Both the position numbers and the translations under genes were made by a program. 64,000 bases of DNA, taken from Anaerolineae bacterium. GTDB taxonomy: Bacteria > Chloroflexota > Anaerolineae > Aggregatilineales > Phototrophicaceae. The DNA is taken from assembly GCA_022842885.1 (NCBI GenBank), contig JALHOR010000002.1:1-64000 (forward strand), written 5' to 3'. The notes under the pieces are model-generated. The model worked only from the letters and a program-made list of their open reading frames with translations, was not told the origin of the DNA and did not search any database. Each line of letters begins with the position of its first letter. Position 1 is the stretch's first letter. This document shows, piece after piece, positions 56,635-64,000 of the stretch.

Positions 56635-57273
56635 TTATTCTGTGACGATGCAGGGAATGAAATAGGAGCAAGAATTATCCCCGGCGGCAATGCGTGATTG
56701 CAAACGGGGTATCACCCCCAATAATGCTGAAATCAGGCGCATATCCATGTAGCACAAAGCATCATTGTCGTGCGAGATGTGATGATAGGGGCAATTCACT
56801 GTATGCAAAATGTAGCCTTGTTCAGCAGTTTCCCAATAGGCTTCATATCCATTCTCATTCAAATAGGCGATAACACTATCGAGTCGGTCTTGTATCGAAC
56901 CGGCGGCAATACCAGCTTCCTGCGCCATTTGCTGCGCGACCCCTTCCAGAATGACATTCACGCCTTGCTGCGATAAATGTTTTTCGATTTGGTCAAGCAA
57001 CCCGGCGGCTAATTTTTGATAATTGCCCGGAAAATAAGCGATACCGCGTTCTGTAAGGCGGTAAACGTGGCGGGGGCGTCCGGGACTTTCCCGATGCTGC
57101 ATCCGGGCTGCATCTACCAACCCACTTTCTTGCAAGCGCGTTAAATGATGCCGCACTGTGACCGGGGTAATCTCATCACCCCGTCGTTGGCGTAATTCTT
57201 CAACCACATCATCTACGGTGGCTTCGCTATGTGTTCTGAGGATTTCTAGGATTTGCTGCCGTGTTGCCTGCAT
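56635..57273 (-). CDS. SufR-like winged-helix regulator with Fe-S-type cysteines
   Basis: 212 residues from the ATG at 57273; ATGs at 57312 and 57315 are alternatives. N-terminal DeoR/ArsR-type HTH (TRQQILEILRTHSEATVDDVVEEL, then VRHHLTRLQESGLV) and a linker with RPRHVYRLTERG. The C-terminal part holds cysteines in HTVNCPYHH, DALCYMD and NSCSYFIPC, matching the Fe-S-binding pattern of SufR-type repressors. SufR senses cluster supply and represses Fe-S assembly genes; the HesB-type gene just downstream fits that. A -35 and -10 box sit right at the region once taken as the N-terminus, which favours the shorter start. Confidence 0.82.
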   Translation of the reverse strand: MQATRQQILEILRTHSEATVDDVVEELRQRRGDEITPVTVRHHLTRLQESGLVDAARMQHRESPGRPRHVYRLTERGIAYFPGNYQKLAAGLLDQIEKHLSQQGVNVILEGVAQQMAQEAGIAAGSIQDRLDSVIAYLNENGYEAYWETAEQGYILHTVNCPYHHISHDNDALCYMDMRLISALLGVIPRLQSRIAAGDNSCSYFIPCIVTE

Positions 57274-57319
57274 AAATCTCGCATCCGGGCAATTATTTTT
57301 GACAATCGCCATCATCAAA

Positions 57320-57348
57320 ATGATAGCTTTTCGCCTATCTATTGTCAA
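57320..57348 (-). promoter_or_regulatory. promoter of the SufR-like gene
   Basis: Perfect TTGACA (complement of 57343-57348), a 17-base spacer and TATCAT (57320-57325). Transcription would begin near 57313, close to the ATGs at 57312-57315, so a leaderless message is possible. Confidence 0.75.
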
Positions 57349-57371
57349 ATCCAGAGGCGATATGCTATGAT
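57342..57371 (+). promoter_or_regulatory. promoter of pheA, overlapping the divergent promoter
   Basis: TTGTCA (57342-57347), an 18-base spacer and TATGAT (57366-57371). The -35 box shares bases with the -35 box of the opposite promoter through the palindromic TTGTCAA. Confidence 0.6.
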
Positions 57372-57418
57372 GTGCCGCTTAGAATTTATCATATCATCAT
57401 CATCTTGGGGAAAGCACT

Positions 57419-58255
57419 GTGCCGGACATTGTTGCATTCCAAGGAATTCAGGGCGCAAATTCTGAGATTGCCATTCGTCAACATTTTGACGATGCTGTTG
57501 AGATTTATCCCTGCTCCGATTTGAACGAATTATTTGATACGCTGAACACCAATAAAGTCACCTGCGGTTTGTTACCCGTCGAAAATTCTGTCGCCGGGGC
57601 AGTCAGCGGTGCCTATGAATTGTTGATGGACAGCGATTTACGGATTCAGGCAGAGATTATCCTGCATGTGCATCATGCGCTGTTGGTACTACCGGGCATG
57701 ACCATCAAAGATATTCAGTGTGTGCGGTCTCATCCGCAAGCCTTGGCGCAATGTGAGCGTTATTTGCGCCGACATCACCTAAAACCCATCTCTTGGTATG
57801 ATACCGCTGGGGCAGCCCGCGATTTAGCCCGCGATAAAGAACCCGGTATGGGTGTTATTGCCAGCACATTAGCAGCGCAACTCTACGGGTTAGATATTGT
57901 AGCATCGGAAATTGAAGATGCTCCTTTTAATCTAACGCGCTTTTTTGTGTTAGGGCATGATACGCCGCTGCGTGGGGAATACAATAAAACATCGCTGATT
58001 TTTGCAGTTCGCAATCGCCCCGCCGCATTGTATGAATGCTTAGGTGAATTTGCATCGCGTGGTATCAACTTGACCAAAATCGAATCGCGCCCACGGCGTA
58101 ACCGCCCATGGGAGCCGATTTTTTATGTGGATTTTGAAGGGCATTGGGAAGATCCCATATGTCAGGAATTGCTCATCCAGCTTGTGCAAAAAGCATCATT
58201 TCTGAAGATGCTTGGCTCTTATCCAGCCGTCAAAAATGACTCTGTAGGGATTTAA
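57419..58255 (+). CDS. pheA: prephenate dehydratase
   Basis: 278 residues from a GTG start. Catalytic domain: VAFQGIQGANSEIA-type start, GLLPVENSVAGAVSGAYELL, and YDTAGAARDLA; then the ACT regulatory domain with the ESRPRRNRPWEPIFYVDFEGH effector motif (about 220-240) that senses phenylalanine. It makes phenylpyruvate for Phe synthesis. Only the dehydratase is present; there is no chorismate mutase fused to it. Asd begins 3 bases later, so these two are one transcript. Confidence 0.94.
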   Translation: MPDIVAFQGIQGANSEIAIRQHFDDAVEIYPCSDLNELFDTLNTNKVTCGLLPVENSVAGAVSGAYELLMDSDLRIQAEIILHVHHALLVLPGMTIKDIQCVRSHPQALAQCERYLRRHHLKPISWYDTAGAARDLARDKEPGMGVIASTLAAQLYGLDIVASEIEDAPFNLTRFFVLGHDTPLRGEYNKTSLIFAVRNRPAALYECLGEFASRGINLTKIESRPRRNRPWEPIFYVDFEGHWEDPICQELLIQLVQKASFLKMLGSYPAVKNDSVGI

Positions 58256-58258
58256 CAC

Positions 58259-59341
58259 ATGCAAAAAATAGATGTCGCCATTTTAGGGGCAACCGGGGCA
58301 GTCGGACAGCGGTTTATCCAGTTGTTAGATAATCATCCTTGGTTTCGGGTGGCAGAACTCGCGGGTAAAGCCAGCGCAGGCAAAGCCTATGGTGAAGCTG
58401 TGAATTGGATTTTGGATGATAATCCACCGGATGACATCCTAAATATCACCGTGAAAACACTGGAAAGCGAATTCACATCGCCCATTGTGTTTAGTGCGTT
58501 GCCTAAAGATGCAGCGATCCCATTAGAGTTTGAGTTGGCAGCAACCGGACATATTGTATGTACCAACGCTTCTGCAAATCGCATGGTGGACGATGTGCCG
58601 CTTTTGCTGGCAGATATTAACGCCGACCACCTGCAATTGGTGGATGTTCAACGCGCAAAACGTGGTTTTACCACTGGGGCAGTCATCGCTAATTCCAATT
58701 GTACGGTGATGCCTGTCGTGATGGCACTCGCACCGTTAAAACATCTGGGCATTCGCAGATTACTCACCGTGAGCGAACAAGCCATCAGCGGGGCAGGTTA
58801 TCCCGGTGTGGCATCGCTGGATATTCTGGATAATGTGATTCCGTTTGTCAGCAAAGATGAAGAAGAAAAGATGGAAACGGAAGCCCGTAAAATGCTCGGT
58901 GATTTTGCAGGCGAAACCATCCAGACATTAAATGCTGTTTCGAGCGCCACTTGCACCCGTGTCCCCGTAATTGATGGGCATTTGGTCAATATCTCGGTTG
59001 AACTGGCGGAAAAACTGCCTTTTGATGAGATTATTCATTTGTGGGAAACATTTGCCGCCCCGCATGATGTGGCACAGTTGCCATCTTCACCCGCGCATCC
59101 AGTTCAATATTTGCCGCAGCAAGACCGCCCACAAATCCGGCGTGACCGCAATGCTGGTGATGGGATGATGGCTTCAATCGGGCGGTTGCGTGAATGTCCG
59201 ATTTTGGGGTATAAATTTGCAGCATTGGCACATAATACCATTCGTGGCGCAGCGGGCAGCAGCATCCAGAATGCGGAATTATTGGCAGTACGCGGTTATA
59301 TTCGTGATTTTAATCCGGCAGCAGTGGCTGCTGGTGCGTAA
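58259..59341 (+). CDS. asd: aspartate-semialdehyde dehydrogenase
   Basis: 360 residues, archaeal/fungal-type ASADH. NADP-binding GATGAVGQRF (about 10-19), the catalytic Cys in SNCTVMPVV, and GAGYPGVASLDIL with the catalytic Gln/His set downstream (DGHLVNISVEL). It reduces aspartyl phosphate for lysine, threonine and methionine synthesis. It follows pheA after 3 bases; no other lysine or threonine gene is next to it. Confidence 0.94.
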   Translation: MQKIDVAILGATGAVGQRFIQLLDNHPWFRVAELAGKASAGKAYGEAVNWILDDNPPDDILNITVKTLESEFTSPIVFSALPKDAAIPLEFELAATGHIVCTNASANRMVDDVPLLLADINADHLQLVDVQRAKRGFTTGAVIANSNCTVMPVVMALAPLKHLGIRRLLTVSEQAISGAGYPGVASLDILDNVIPFVSKDEEEKMETEARKMLGDFAGETIQTLNAVSSATCTRVPVIDGHLVNISVELAEKLPFDEIIHLWETFAAPHDVAQLPSSPAHPVQYLPQQDRPQIRRDRNAGDGMMASIGRLRECPILGYKFAALAHNTIRGAAGSSIQNAELLAVRGYIRDFNPAAVAAGA

Positions 59342-59425
59342 AAAGAGCCGTAAAACGTATCTCACTGGCTGAATATGGGTTAGTAGAGATATATCCGTTT
59401 GGTTAGGTTTTGGGGAGCGATGTGA

Positions 59426-60627
59426 ATGCGCGTATTTATTGCCGGGATTGATGGCTACTTGGGATGGGCGCTGGCGCAGTACATGACCGCACGCGGGCAT
59501 GAAGTCGCTGGTGCGGATAACATGCTGCGACGGGAATGGGTGGAAGAAGTCGGCAGCATCAGCGCGATTCCGGTTGCCAGCCGTGAAGACCGTTTACAGG
59601 CGTTCAATGAACATTATGGCAAAGACCTTGATTTTCGTGATGGTGATTTATGTGATTACGAATTTTTGACGGCATTCTTTGAAGAATTTCAGCCCGAAGC
59701 CATTGTCCATCTAGGGCAGATGCCGTCTGCGCCGTATTCGATGATTGACCAGAAACATAGTGTTTGGACGCAAGTCAACAATATCACATCTAACTTGAAT
59801 TTGTTGTGGGCAATGCGCGAAGTCGTGCCGGATGCTCATCTCGTCAAGTTGGGAACAATGGGCGAATATGGGCAGCCCAATATTGATATTGCCGAAGGCT
59901 TTTTTGAGGTGGAGTATCGTGGGCGCAAGGATAAACTACCCTTTCCGCGCCAACCCGGTAGTTTCTACCATCTCAGCAAAGTGCATGATTCGCACAATAC
60001 GCACTTTGCTACCAAAATCTGGAAATTGCGGGCAACCGACATCATGCAAGGGGTTGTTTTCGGTACGCAATTCCCCAGCATGAAAGATGATGATCGTTTA
60101 CGCACACGCTTGGATTTTGACCAATGCTTCGGTACAGCGATTAATCGTTTTGTGTGCAAGCTGCTGTTGGGCATCCGCTGACGCTGTATGGAGCCGGCAC
60201 GATGAAACGTGGATTTTTGCCGCTGCGCGATTCGATGCACTGCCTGACATTGGCAGTAGAACATCCCGCAGCAAAAGGCGAATTCCGTGTGTTTAACCAA
60301 TTCGCTGAAGCCTATAGCATCGCCGAATTGGCGGAAATGACCCGTGAAGTCGGCACAGAATTGGGTCTTGATGTGGAAATCAATCATTACGATAACCCGC
60401 GTCAAGAACTTGAAGAACATTACTATAATCCTGACCGCGAAAATCTGTTGAAAATTGGCTATGAGCCGTCGCAAGATGTGAAATCCGAAATGCGTTTGAT
60501 GCTAGCGGATTTGTTACCACATAAAGCCCGCATCATGGAAAAAGCCGAAATTCTTGTGCCAGATATTCGTTGGGATGGCACGCGGCGGCGTTCTGCGGTT
60601 ATCAAAGAGGCTGAACCGGTGCAGTAA
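59426..60627 (+). pseudogene. sqdB: UDP-sulfoquinovose synthase-like gene, split by a frameshift
   Basis: SqdB-type extended SDR of about 400 residues (sulfoquinovose for sulfolipid). The first frame (59426-60181) has GIDGYLGWALAQYM for NAD, the KLGTMGEYG active-site Thr, and FYHLSKVHDSHN with the YxxxK pair. It leaves frame near 60148-60151; the remainder is read from about 60154 (GHPLTLYGAGTMKRGFLPLRDS) to 60627. Adding one T to the TTTT run at 60148-60151 gives an uninterrupted NRFCVQAAVGHPL, exactly the family sequence. So either the gene is broken or the base is a sequence error; intact coding after the break favours the latter. GGAG lies 9 bases before the ATG. Confidence 0.88.
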
Positions 60628-60709
60628 TTCAGCATGGTTGAGTATGATAGCGCGGGGCGAAAGTCCTGCGCTTTTAATTTGCCTTATCGTTATGTTGCGA
60701 GGTGTGGAT

Positions 60710-62023
60710 ATGATTCAGTTTCGTGAGTTGAGTCGTCTGTCTGCCGAAGAAAAAGCACGCATCATGCGCCGTGCTGAACAAGATATTCGTAATCTGCTGC
60801 CGCTGGCGCAAGAAGTGATAGACCGTGTACGAACCGAAGGGGATGCAGCGGTTGTAGATTATGCCCGGCGGTTTGATGCTAAAAATTTTGAGGCGCCGAT
60901 GTTGCGGGCAACGCCGGAGCATTTTGCAGCGGCGCGGTCGCGGGTGAGTGCCGAAGTAATTGCCGCGATTGAATTGGCACATGAGAATATTGCAACGTTT
61001 CACCACGAACAATTGCCCGAAAAAATGTGGTTTACTGAAGTGAAACCGGGCATTATGGCAGGCGAAAAAATCTCGCCAATTGCCAGTGTTGGACTCTATG
61101 TGCCACGCGGCAAAGGGGCTTTTCCATCAGTGATGCTCATGTTGGCAACCCCGGCAAAAGCCGCTGGTGTGCCGCGTATTGTGGTGGTCACACCCCCTAC
61201 GCCCGAAGGTACACCCGATGATGCCTCATTGGTGGCTGCCGAAATTTGTGGTGTAGATGAAGTTTATGTTGTGGGTGGGATGCAAGCCGTCGCAGCGTTG
61301 GCATATGGCACGGAAACGATACCGAAAGTGAATAAGATTATTGGACCCGGCAGCAGTTACGTCTCGGCGGCAAAACGCTTGCTCTACGGCGTCGTGGATG
61401 TTGGTTTGCCCGCAGGTCCCAGCGAATCCATTATTTTGTGCGATGAACATGCTGACCCTCGTTTGGCAGCATTGGATTTGTTGGTCGAATCTGAACATGG
61501 ACCCGATTCAGCGGGAACATTGGTCACGCACAGCCGCGCTGTTGCCGAAAAAGCCCTCGAAATTTTACCGCAATATATCGCCGAATTACCCGAATGGCGG
61601 CGCAAATTTGTGGAAACGGTGCTATCCAATTACGGCGGCATCCTGCTCACCAATAGTCTGGAAGAATCGATTCAATTTGTGAACGATTATGCGCCGGAAC
61701 ATTTGGAAGTATTGGTCAAAGACCCCTTCATCGTGCTAAATAAATTGCAAAATGCGGGCGAAATTTTGCTTGGTGAAATGACGCCGATTCCGACAGCAAA
61801 TTATGCGTTGGGATTGAATGCGATTTTGCCAACAGGGGGATTCGCTAAAACATTCTCATCCGTCAGCGTTTGGGATTTCCTCAAGCGTACCGGCGTTGGT
61901 TATCTCTCGCGTGAGGGCTATGATTCATTGCAAGGGGCAGTCGCAACGCTGGCAGATTATGAAGATTTCCCGGCACACGCGCTGGCAATCCGCAAACGCA
62001 ATCAAATTTTAGGCATCGAATAA
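60710..62023 (+). CDS. hisD: histidinol dehydrogenase
   Basis: 437 residues from ATG 60710 with GAGGTG upstream; an in-frame start at 60554 would extend into the sqdB end. Motifs: GLYVPRGKGAFPSV, GPGSSYVSAAKRLLYG, the metal/substrate site AGPSESIILCDEHADP and SEHGPDSAGTLVT, then YAPEHLEVLV near residue 340. It performs the last two oxidations of histidine synthesis with zinc and NAD. HisG is at the window end on the other strand, so the his genes here are not one operon. Confidence 0.95.
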   Translation: MIQFRELSRLSAEEKARIMRRAEQDIRNLLPLAQEVIDRVRTEGDAAVVDYARRFDAKNFEAPMLRATPEHFAAARSRVSAEVIAAIELAHENIATFHHEQLPEKMWFTEVKPGIMAGEKISPIASVGLYVPRGKGAFPSVMLMLATPAKAAGVPRIVVVTPPTPEGTPDDASLVAAEICGVDEVYVVGGMQAVAALAYGTETIPKVNKIIGPGSSYVSAAKRLLYGVVDVGLPAGPSESIILCDEHADPRLAALDLLVESEHGPDSAGTLVTHSRAVAEKALEILPQYIAELPEWRRKFVETVLSNYGGILLTNSLEESIQFVNDYAPEHLEVLVKDPFIVLNKLQNAGEILLGEMTPIPTANYALGLNAILPTGGFAKTFSSVSVWDFLKRTGVGYLSREGYDSLQGAVATLADYEDFPAHALAIRKRNQILGIE

Positions 62024-62035
62024 TCCACACATGAA

Positions 62036-62053
62036 AGGGCGCAATCGCGCCCT
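62036..62053. other. hairpin after hisD
   Basis: AGGGCGC / GCGCCCT with an AATC loop, 12 bases after the hisD stop and before the next start. No T tract; it could weaken read-through or act on translation of the next gene. Confidence 0.5.
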
Positions 62054-62072
62054 GATAACTCTCAAAAAGCCT

Positions 62073-63314
62073 ATGACCGATACACTCCAAAAAATCCGTG
62101 ATTTGCAGTTCAGCGATAAGCCAACTGCCGAAGCCTTGCTCATTACTTTTTTGCGGCAAAATACGCCGTTTGACGTGCTGCACGTAGAACTCACGCCCAA
62201 AGCGATTTCGCTCAATTCCTTCAACGGTTTTATGACGCTGCGCGATAACACCCGTTATTTTTTTAAGACGCATACTGAATCGAACACGGTCATTGATGAA
62301 TACTACAATGCCGAACTACTGGCAAATGCGGGGTATCCCATCATTCAGCCGATTTATAAATCCACTGAACCGGGCAAACAAATCCTGATTTACGAAGTGA
62401 TTCCAGACAAGTCGGTTTTTGACATCGCGTGGGATATTGAGAATGGCGATGATACCCATTTTGCTGCATTGACCGAAGCGCAGCACAAAGCCGATGATGA
62501 TTTGCTGTTTTTATATAGGCGTACCCACCGCATTAAAAAATATGAACAGGTTGATTCGTCGCCGATTCACCAGCTTTTTTATCATCGCTTGGTTGGGGGG
62601 CGGTTGGATAATTTTTATGGGGCATTATCCGGCGACAAACATAAATTTTTTCATCTGCCACACGGTCAAGTCAGCACTGCCGAAGTACGCCGCGTGCGCT
62701 GGGTGATTAACGGGCAAGTCTATCATGAAACGTTGAATCACATTATTTTACGGGCTATTGACCAATTGCGCCCCAAAGATAATCAGCAAGAAACCATCAT
62801 TGGGCATGGCGACGCGCATAATGGCAATGTCTTTTTTCGTGCAGATGAACACAGCTTATTGTATTTTGACCCGGCGTTTGCTGGCGAACATCATCCATTG
62901 CTAGATTTGACAAAACCGCTATTTCATAATGTTTTTGCTATGTGGATGTACTTCCCACAAGAGATGCAAACAAAAACGCAAATTTCGCTGGAAATTAAAG
63001 ACGACACTTGGTACGTGAATTATGTATATCCGCTGCACCCGGTGCGCCAAATGTTTTTGGAGAGCAAAATCAATCGGGTGCTTGCGCCATATTTGGCAGC
63101 GAATTATACGAAGGATGATTGGCGCATATTCTTAAAATCGGCGTTGTTTTGCTGCCCATTTTTGACGATGAATTTGGCTGATAATGAGCGTTTTCCACCA
63201 GAAATCAGTTTATTGGGTTTGGCAATGTCTATCGAGATGGGTGCGGAAAGCCACGAAAAACGCAGCTTGATAGATAAAATTTTGGATGATGTTGAATTGC
63301 CTAAAACATCATAA
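62073..63314 (+). CDS. aminoglycoside-phosphotransferase-fold (kinase-like) protein
   Basis: 413 residues from ATG 62073, chosen because the ATG at 62031 lies inside a hairpin. Kinase-like core: the nucleotide Lys in FFKTHTESN, then HGDAHNGNVFF (catalytic loop) and DPAFAGEHHP (the metal Asp motif). This is the APH/choline-kinase fold. Proteins of this kind phosphorylate small molecules or sugars; no substrate motif is clear here. It is followed by a symmetric hairpin and faces hisG tail to tail. Confidence 0.82.
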   Translation: MTDTLQKIRDLQFSDKPTAEALLITFLRQNTPFDVLHVELTPKAISLNSFNGFMTLRDNTRYFFKTHTESNTVIDEYYNAELLANAGYPIIQPIYKSTEPGKQILIYEVIPDKSVFDIAWDIENGDDTHFAALTEAQHKADDDLLFLYRRTHRIKKYEQVDSSPIHQLFYHRLVGGRLDNFYGALSGDKHKFFHLPHGQVSTAEVRRVRWVINGQVYHETLNHIILRAIDQLRPKDNQQETIIGHGDAHNGNVFFRADEHSLLYFDPAFAGEHHPLLDLTKPLFHNVFAMWMYFPQEMQTKTQISLEIKDDTWYVNYVYPLHPVRQMFLESKINRVLAPYLAANYTKDDWRIFLKSALFCCPFLTMNLADNERFPPEISLLGLAMSIEMGAESHEKRSLIDKILDDVELPKTS

Positions 63315-63334
63315 GGACACGGCACAGCGTGTCC
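63315..63334. terminator. hairpin between the kinase-like gene and hisG
   Basis: GGACACG / CGTGTCC over a 6-base loop between convergent genes, directly after the TAA of the kinase-like gene. No T tract, so a weak or accessory terminator. Confidence 0.45.
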
Positions 63335-63347
63335 CGTCAAAATGCCT

Positions 63348-64000
63348 TTAACCGAGCATTTCCAGCAATTTTTGATATGTTTCGGATTGTTCCATGAAGA
63401 TATAGCGCACAGGCAACGCCGTCGCATTAGTTCCACCAATCAAGCGCAAATATTCAATGGCTGGCAAGAGATTTTTTTGCCCAATACCAATCGTGACGGT
63501 GTACCAAGTGCCATTGCTATCGCCCCGGTGGGTGCTGTAAATCGGGGCAACGGTGGGTCCCAATAAGCCGCGTGTCAGCGGATTTTGGGCGATAAGTGCT
63601 GTGACGGCTTCTGCTGATTCACCGCGTACATCTACCGTAAGCTGATAAAAATTACGCGCCGTCAATGCCGCATCAATATATTCGCACATCACACGCACAG
63701 TTGGCAGTGCCGCTGGATGCTGTTTAAGAATACGCCGATTGCCAATCAAGCAAGATTGCGCTTCGATAACGGTACCGTCTTCAATCTGTTTGAGATGGTT
63801 TTCGCGTAGCGTTGTACCTGTTTGGGTCAAATCTACAATAATATCGGCATAACCAATCGTCGGCGCGGCTTCAATTGAGCCTTCAGCATTCACCAATGTA
63901 AAATGATGAATTTGGTGGCGGTGCAAAAATTGTCGGGTGAGTCCAGTATATTTGGTAGCAATCCGCAAATTGCGCCCTTTGTTTTCGCGGAAGTCCAGCG
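63348..64000 (-). CDS. hisG: ATP phosphoribosyltransferase HisG, partial (runs off the right edge)
   Basis: The frame is open to the window edge, so only the C-terminal part (about 217 residues) is seen. LDFRENKGRNLRIATKY near the edge is the HisG segment before the catalytic core; GYADIIVDLTQTGTTLREN is the PRPP-loop helix; the last ~75 residues (VTVDVRGESAEAVTALIA, LLGPTVAPIYS) are the C-terminal regulatory domain of the long form (HisG-L) that binds histidine. It starts the histidine pathway by joining ATP and PRPP. The start codon lies outside the window. Confidence 0.93.
   Translation of the reverse strand, partial: LDFRENKGRNLRIATKYTGLTRQFLHRHQIHHFTLVNAEGSIEAAPTIGYADIIVDLTQTGTTLRENHLKQIEDGTVIEAQSCLIGNRRILKQHPAALPTVRVMCEYIDAALTARNFYQLTVDVRGESAEAVTALIAQNPLTRGLLGPTVAPIYSTHRGDSNGTWYTVTIGIGQKNLLPAIEYLRLIGGTNATALPVRYIFMEQSETYQKLLEMLG

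Noticed and set aside
57315-57348. Long N-terminus of the SufR-like protein starting at TTG 57348
   Set aside because: TTGACA at that spot is a -35 box with a correctly spaced TATCAT; translation must begin downstream.
60154-60627. A separate small gene after sqdB
   Set aside because: The sequence is the C-terminal third of SqdB and continues the family alignment after one added base, so it is one gene split by a frameshift.
60554-60709. Extended start for hisD at 60554
   Set aside because: The extra 52 residues overlap the end of sqdB and are not conserved; ATG 60710 has GAGGTG and gives the standard length.

Overview
The window looks like the chromosome of an uncultured member of the Chloroflexota. 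This is inferred from gene content, not from a marker gene. Supporting signs are an archaeal-type mevalonate pathway with a phosphomevalonate decarboxylase-type enzyme and an isopentenyl phosphate kinase (a combination known from Roseiflexus), a 2-oxoglutarate dehydrogenase E1/E2 pair, a SqdB-type sulfolipid gene, and many secreted proteins with Thr/Pro-rich linkers, PKD, SH3 and LysM modules. I found no rRNA, tRNA, CRISPR array, insertion sequence or prophage. Genes are dense, often overlapping by 1-11 bases, and several convergent pairs are closed by clear intrinsic terminators.

Layout. 1-6.8 kb: a partial PKD lipoprotein, an unusual SDR, and lutABC (lactate oxidation) followed closely by a SulP transporter. 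6.9-10.9 kb: sucA-sucB, with an apparent one-base frameshift at the sucA start. 11-16.8 kb: an acetylpolyamine amidohydrolase-type deacetylase and a SET-domain protein, convergent with a complete potBCDA polyamine importer. 17-23.7 kb: a secreted SH3 protein and a giant RND transporter with a repeat-bearing insertion. 23.8-27.5 kb: an alpha-oxoamine synthase, a small membrane protein, a polysaccharide deacetylase and a CobW-family GTPase. 27.6-31.8 kb: HMG-CoA reductase, HMG-CoA synthase, a thiolase homologue and a split DUF35 protein. 31.8-37.4 kb: an orphan sugar-ABC ATPase, cinA, a pair of PyrF-like and PyrE-like proteins lacking active-site motifs, and lepA. 37.5-42 kb: tlyA in an overlapping operon with a secreted serine protease, a small anchored protein and a PrsW-like membrane protein. 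42-45.3 kb: an oligopeptide-type ABC binding protein and two permeases without ATPases. 45.3-49 kb: a UbiA-family prenyltransferase, mevalonate kinase and isopentenyl phosphate kinase in one coupled operon, divergent from the decarboxylase. 49-56 kb: rseP, a HEAT-repeat protein, an SCP2 protein and three secreted or envelope proteins. 56-64 kb: a HesB-type Fe-S protein and a SufR-like regulator, pheA, asd, a frameshifted sqdB, hisD, a kinase-like protein and a partial hisG.

How it fits together. The two mevalonate loci supply HMG-CoA synthase and reductase, then mevalonate kinase, decarboxylase and isopentenyl phosphate kinase: the alternative route to IPP through isopentenyl phosphate. The gene in the thiolase slot has lost the nucleophilic cysteine and other catalytic residues, and its DUF35 partner is cysteine-free and split in two. 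A similar loss of catalytic residues with an intact frame is seen in the PyrF/PyrE pair and in the C-terminal domain of CinA. These degenerate but open genes are the most interesting feature of the window. The polyamine importer with an acetylpolyamine deacetylase, and the repeat-bearing RND protein, come next.
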